10,302 nucleotides of DNA, taken from NCBI GenBank assembly GCA_012511615.1, contig JAAZFS010000215.1, positions 1 through 10,302 on the forward strand. Direction: 5' to 3'. Both the position numbers and the translations under genes were made by a program. Below the pieces are notes generated by a model. That model saw only the letters and a list, made by a program, of their open reading frames with translations, searched no databases and had not been told where the DNA came from. This DNA is from Elusimicrobiota bacterium (lineage in GTDB: Bacteria; CG03; SLGR01). This document shows, piece by piece, positions 7,235 to 10,302 of this stretch (the stretch's first letter is position 1; each line of letters begins with the position of its first letter).

Positions 7235-8800
7235 ATGCAGAAACAAGCTTCAAAAAACCATAGTCTTGCCCAGAAGGCCTCTCAAGTGTCTATTGCGACA
7301 CTTATATCCCGCTTACTCGGATATGCAAGAGATATGATAATTGCCAGTGCATTTGGAGCCACAATGGCGGCAGATGCCTTCTATGTAGCCTATAAGATAC
7401 CTAATCTCCTAAGGTCTCTACTTGGAGAGGGTTCCTTATCCACATCCCTTATCCCAGTCTATACGGGGTATCTTGCCAGAAAAGAAGACAAGGAGGCTGA
7501 AGAGCTTTTGGGAAGTGTTTTTGGAATATTTGGACTTCTTTTTATCGCACTTACTATTCTGGGCATAATATTTGCTCCTGGGATTATCCGATTGATAGCC
7601 CCAGGATTTACTGCTGATCCGGAAAAATTTAAACTTACACTTATTTTAACCAGAATAATGTTTCCCTTTCTTATGACCGTTGGTTTCGGAGCGATTGCTC
7701 TGGGAGTCCTCAATTCTTGGAGACTTTTCTTTATTCCCGCACTTGCTCCCTCATTTCTTAGCATAAGCGAAATATTATTTATTCTTTTTCTCTCCTCATA
7801 TTTTGATCCACCGATAAAGGTTTTGGCATATGGAGTTTTGGTTGGTGGGGTTTTACAGTTTCTTGTTCAACTCTATCCCATCATAAAAAGATCAGTTTCC
7901 TTAAGAATATCATTTAATTTTAATCATCCAGGGATTAAAAGGATTGCCAGCCTGATGCTTCCGGCAATTATTGGTCTATCAATAACACAAATTAACTCTT
8001 TTGTGGATACCATTTGCGCTACCCTTCTTACTGCCGGAAGCGTCACACATCTTTACTATGGCAATAGGCTGATGCAGTTTCCCCTTGCAATGTTTGGAAC
8101 AGCAGTTGCAACTGTTACACTACCTATAATGTCAGAATATGCAGCAAACAAACGGACTGACCTCTTGAAAAACACTTTATCCAGTTCCATAAGAAGCGTA
8201 TCTTTTCTTATAATACCATCAGCAATCGGTCTCATATTTTTAGGCCGTCCAATTGTTCAGATGCTCTTTGAACGGGGACAATTTCTTCCTACTGATACTT
8301 CTGCCGCTTATTTTGCACTTGCTCTATATTCTTCAGGTCTCTTTTTCTATGCTGGAATAAAAGTATTTGTCAGTGCTTTTCACTCACTTCAGGATACCAA
8401 GACCCCAGTAAAAATAGCTTGTTTTGCCATGCTGATAAACATGACCTTAAATATACTTGTCATAACAGTCCCTGTTTTGAGAGAAAAATTTTCGTCGGCA
8501 GGACTTGCTGGAGCTACTTCAGCAGCCGCAGGGGTAAATTTATTGCTTTTGATTTTCACCTTTATAAAGAAACAAGGTAAGTTTTCGGATGGCAAGATTT
8601 TACCTTCAATATCCAAGCATATTTTCTCTGCGGGTATCCTGGCAATATTTCTCTATAGAGCCAATATTTTTACAAGTGATTTTTCAGTCTATTTAAGGAC
8701 TCCCATTCTTATTTTTTCTGGGGCCCTAATCTACTTTGGAGTTGCCTTTCTTCTTAGAACCCCGGAACTATCGCTTATCGGAAAACTTTTAAGACGATGA
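7235..8800 (+). CDS. murJ: Lipid II flippase MurJ (MviN family)
   Basis: Inner-membrane flippase of the MOP superfamily that moves lipid II to the periplasmic face for peptidoglycan synthesis. It is 521 residues, with hydrophobic segments spread along its length consistent with 14 transmembrane helices. Typical family segments are present: SRLLGYARD (25-33), ADAFYVAYKIPNLLR (46-60), YYGNRLMQFPLAMFG (274-288), MLFERGQF (343-350) and SLQDTKTPVKIA (384-395). Conserved charged residues R26, R32, D47, R60 and R278 line up with those known to matter in characterised MurJ proteins. No good ribosome binding site precedes the ATG; it starts 12 bases after the previous stop, so re-initiation after the barrel gene is likely. 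Its last codon overlaps the uvrC start as ATGA. The residue pattern gives no sign of damage. Confidence 0.96.
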   Translation: MQKQASKNHSLAQKASQVSIATLISRLLGYARDMIIASAFGATMAADAFYVAYKIPNLLRSLLGEGSLSTSLIPVYTGYLARKEDKEAEELLGSVFGIFGLLFIALTILGIIFAPGIIRLIAPGFTADPEKFKLTLILTRIMFPFLMTVGFGAIALGVLNSWRLFFIPALAPSFLSISEILFILFLSSYFDPPIKVLAYGVLVGGVLQFLVQLYPIIKRSVSLRISFNFNHPGIKRIASLMLPAIIGLSITQINSFVDTICATLLTAGSVTHLYYGNRLMQFPLAMFGTAVATVTLPIMSEYAANKRTDLLKNTLSSSIRSVSFLIIPSAIGLIFLGRPIVQMLFERGQFLPTDTSAAYFALALYSSGLFFYAGIKVFVSAFHSLQDTKTPVKIACFAMLINMTLNILVITVPVLREKFSSAGLAGATSAAAGVNLLLLIFTFIKKQGKFSDGKILPSISKHIFSAGILAIFLYRANIFTSDFSVYLRTPILIFSGALIYFGVAFLLRTPELSLIGKLLRR

Positions 8801-10044
8801 ATCTATCAGATATTCCCGATAAACCGGGCGTATATCTTTTTATGAATATTTCCGGGATTGTTATATATGTCGGAAAAGCAAAGTCCCTCCGTAAAAGAAT
8901 TCAGAGTCATTTTAATAGTGATAATAAGGGTCTAAAGCAAGTTATGATGATCTCTAGGGTAAAGACAGTGGATTTCATTACATTGAAAAATGAAGAAGAG
9001 GCCCTGATTTTAGAAGATAAACTCATCAAATCCCTCCGGCCCAAGTACAATGTCTTGTTAAAAGACTCTAAAACATTTCCTTATCTAGAACTCACCGAGG
9101 GGGAGGAGTTTCCCACCCTCAGGGTTACTAGACAGAAAAACAATCCCTCATCACTTTATTTCGGGCCCTTTCCCGATGTAAGAAGTATGAGAGAGGCAAA
9201 AAGGGTGGCAGAAAGCATTTTCCCTTTGAGAAAGTGCAATAAGTTTTCTTTGAAAGAAAGGCCTTGCTTAAATTACCAAATAGGAAGATGCATGGCCCCC
9301 TGCGTCGGAAAAATTACCAAGGATGAATATAGGGCAATTACTGAAGAACTAAAGGTGTTTCTGAGTGGTGACAGGGAGAATCTTCTGCTTCAGCTTGAAG
9401 AGAAAATGAATCAACTAAAAGATAAACTCGAATATGAAAAAGCAGCCTTGATAAGAGACCAGATAAAAAAATTAGAAAATCTTTATCCCAAAGTTAATGC
9501 CAGGAAGATGAGCCGAAAAGCTCTTGAAGTAATTACAAGTAAGGACCCCGGTGCACATATACGCCAGGCCCTGAAAATGGATCATGACCCACGAGTAATC
9601 GAAGGATTTGATATATCACACACATCCTCTAGTGAGGCAGTAGGGAGTATGGTGCGATTTGTTGATGGGGAACCCGACAAATCCGGCTACCGCCGCTACA
9701 AAATCCAGCAGCCTGAGACCTCTGATGATCTCAGCATGCTTAAAGAAGTAATCTATAGGCGCCTAAAGCGCGTAGCAGATGGTAAAGATGATCCTCCGGA
9801 TCTTATTTTCATTGACGGAGGTAAAGGCCAAGAGAAAACCGCTCGTGAGGTTGTAGCTAGCCTCGGCTTAACTTATATTAAAACAATTTCTTTAGCAAAA
9901 AAAAGTTGCACACTCTATCATAAGGGAAGAAAAGTTGGGATAGAAAAGGGGACTCCTGCTTACAATCTTTTTAAGAGAATAGATGACGAGGCCCACCGGT
10001 TTGCTCATACTTACCATAGACTCAGAAGAAAAAAGAGGGTATAG
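8797..10044 (+). CDS. uvrC: Compact UvrC-like excinuclease subunit
   Basis: UvrC makes the two incisions in nucleotide excision repair with UvrA and UvrB. This protein has 415 residues against about 600 for the usual form. Present, in order: an N-terminal GIY-YIG nuclease (GVYLF 11-15, YVGKAKSLRKR 24-34, E73, N85); a four-cysteine region typical of the UvrC iron-sulfur site (C147, C157, C165, C169); a UvrB-interacting UVR helix pair (about 192-228); and the RNase H-like nuclease with its Asp-Asp-His triad intact (D272 in FDISH, D340 in IDGGKGQ, H400 in DEAHRFA). Missing: about 100 residues that normally lie between UVR and the FDISH motif, and the whole C-terminal helix-hairpin-helix region, since the frame ends at RRKKRV. 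The start ATG overlaps the murJ stop. I see no continuation of the missing C-terminus in another frame downstream, so this looks like a natural short form, not a frameshift. Confidence 0.9.
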   Translation: MNLSDIPDKPGVYLFMNISGIVIYVGKAKSLRKRIQSHFNSDNKGLKQVMMISRVKTVDFITLKNEEEALILEDKLIKSLRPKYNVLLKDSKTFPYLELTEGEEFPTLRVTRQKNNPSSLYFGPFPDVRSMREAKRVAESIFPLRKCNKFSLKERPCLNYQIGRCMAPCVGKITKDEYRAITEELKVFLSGDRENLLLQLEEKMNQLKDKLEYEKAALIRDQIKKLENLYPKVNARKMSRKALEVITSKDPGAHIRQALKMDHDPRVIEGFDISHTSSSEAVGSMVRFVDGEPDKSGYRRYKIQQPETSDDLSMLKEVIYRRLKRVADGKDDPPDLIFIDGGKGQEKTAREVVASLGLTYIKTISLAKKSCTLYHKGRKVGIEKGTPAYNLFKRIDDEAHRFAHTYHRLRRKKRV

Positions 10045-10064
10045 AAAAAACTTTTAAAGATAGA

Positions 10065-10096
10065 CCTGAAAACCTCCTCTATGAGAGCGATTCAGG
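10065..10096 (+). other. Weak hairpin in the uvrC-secA gap
   Basis: CCTGAA (10065-10070) and TTCAGG (10091-10096) are exact inverted repeats, with a shorter CTCT/AGAG stem (10077-10080, 10084-10087) nested inside. No T-run follows, so it is not a standard terminator. It may be an RNA structure in the 3' end of the uvrC transcript, or chance. The rest of the 88-base gap shows only AT-rich sequence and the promoter-like site. Confidence 0.3.
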
Positions 10097-10097
10097 A

Positions 10098-10126
10098 TTG
10101 AATAATAAGAATATAAATGATATTAT
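10098..10126 (+). promoter_or_regulatory. Possible sigma-70-type promoter for secA
   Basis: TTGAAT (10098-10103, 4 of 6 to the -35 consensus) and TATTAT (10121-10126, 5 of 6 to the -10 consensus) are separated by 17 bases. Counting 7 bases from the -10 element puts the start of transcription at about 10133, the A of the secA ATG, which would make the message leaderless or nearly so. AT-rich sequence produces such matches by chance, so this is tentative. Confidence 0.4.
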
Positions 10127-10132
10127 ACTCCG

Positions 10133-10302
10133 ATGATTAAATCACTATTAAATAAAATTTTCGGTACTTACTCAGATAAACAAGTTATGAAGCTGGAGCC
10201 CATTCTTGAACAGATAAATTCTCTTGAAGAAACAATCAAGCTCCTATCTGATGAAGAACTTAAACTTAAGCGCTCCGAGTTTATGAAGAGACACTCTCAA
10301 GG
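10133..10302 (+). CDS. secA: Preprotein translocase ATPase SecA, 3' partial
   Basis: SecA is the motor ATPase that pushes unfolded preproteins through SecYEG. Only the first 56 codons are in the window, beginning MIKSLLNKIFGTYSDKQV. The amphipathic N-terminal helix, the KIFGTYSDKQ segment, the LEPILEQINSLE stretch and LSDEELKLKRSEF match the known SecA N-terminus, where the helix before the first nucleotide-binding domain contains LSDEEL. The Walker motifs lie beyond the edge. No Shine-Dalgarno sequence is visible in the 15 bases before the ATG, consistent with a leaderless or otherwise unusual start. The 88-base gap and promoter-like site suggest secA can be expressed separately from the upstream operon. 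Confidence 0.9.
   Translation, partial: MIKSLLNKIFGTYSDKQVMKLEPILEQINSLEETIKLLSDEELKLKRSEFMKRHSQ

Noticed and set aside
9897..9904. A8 run in uvrC as a possible frameshift explaining the short protein
   Set aside because: Conserved UvrC motifs (IDGGKGQ before, DEAHRFA after) are in the same frame on both sides, so the run does not break the gene.
10081..10101. Six-codon reading frame before secA as a leader peptide
   Set aside because: Very short, no ribosome binding site, and no residue pattern suggesting regulation by translation arrest.

Overview
The window is a dense, single-strand stretch of chromosome from a diderm (Gram-negative-type) bacterium. It carries eight protein genes, all on the + strand: aroA (5' end cut by the window edge), cmk, ispH, rpsA, an unnamed peptidase/propeller/beta-barrel gene, murJ, a short uvrC, and the first 56 codons of secA. 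An outer-membrane barrel protein and a lipid II flippase imply two membranes and peptidoglycan. The AT-leaning sequence, TTG starts and unusual gene set suggest an uncultured lineage. An Omnitrophota-like or similar candidate phylum is possible, but this is only a guess from gene content. I saw no tRNA, rRNA, CRISPR array, insertion sequence or integrase, and no gene-free stretch longer than 300 bases.

Layout. From 1 to 4431, aroA, cmk, ispH and rpsA overlap or abut: aroA/cmk by 11 bases, cmk/ispH with a 1-base gap, and ispH/rpsA by 4 bases (ATGA). The aroA reading frame is open back to base 3, so the GTG at 90 is not its start. From 4428 to 7222 lies a gene for an exported zinc-metalloprotease-like domain joined to a TolB-like propeller and an Omp85-like outer-membrane barrel. 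murJ follows after 12 bases, and uvrC overlaps murJ by 4 bases (ATGA). An 88-base gap with a possible promoter and a weak hairpin precedes secA.

The most notable spot is 4420-4463. The rpsA stop codon, the ATG of the next gene, a perfect 7-bp inverted repeat and a run of ten T's are packed into about 40 bases. Read from the ATG at 4428, the sequence gives the start of a signal peptide but hits a stop just after the T run. One extra T would join it seamlessly to an AxA-type cleavage site and the rest of the barrel protein. So this is a broken gene, a phase-variable or slippage-decoded gene, or a homopolymer sequencing error. The same bases also look like an intrinsic terminator for the upstream operon.

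How the genes fit together: aroA (chorismate), cmk (CMP/dCMP phosphorylation), ispH (isoprenoid precursors, including the undecaprenyl carrier) and rpsA (mRNA binding on the ribosome) are core functions often found near each other. murJ uses the undecaprenyl-linked lipid II that ispH ultimately feeds, and SecA would drive export of the barrel protein. The uvrC product is compact: it keeps its nuclease motifs but lacks about 100 residues in the middle and the C-terminal helix-hairpin-helix region.
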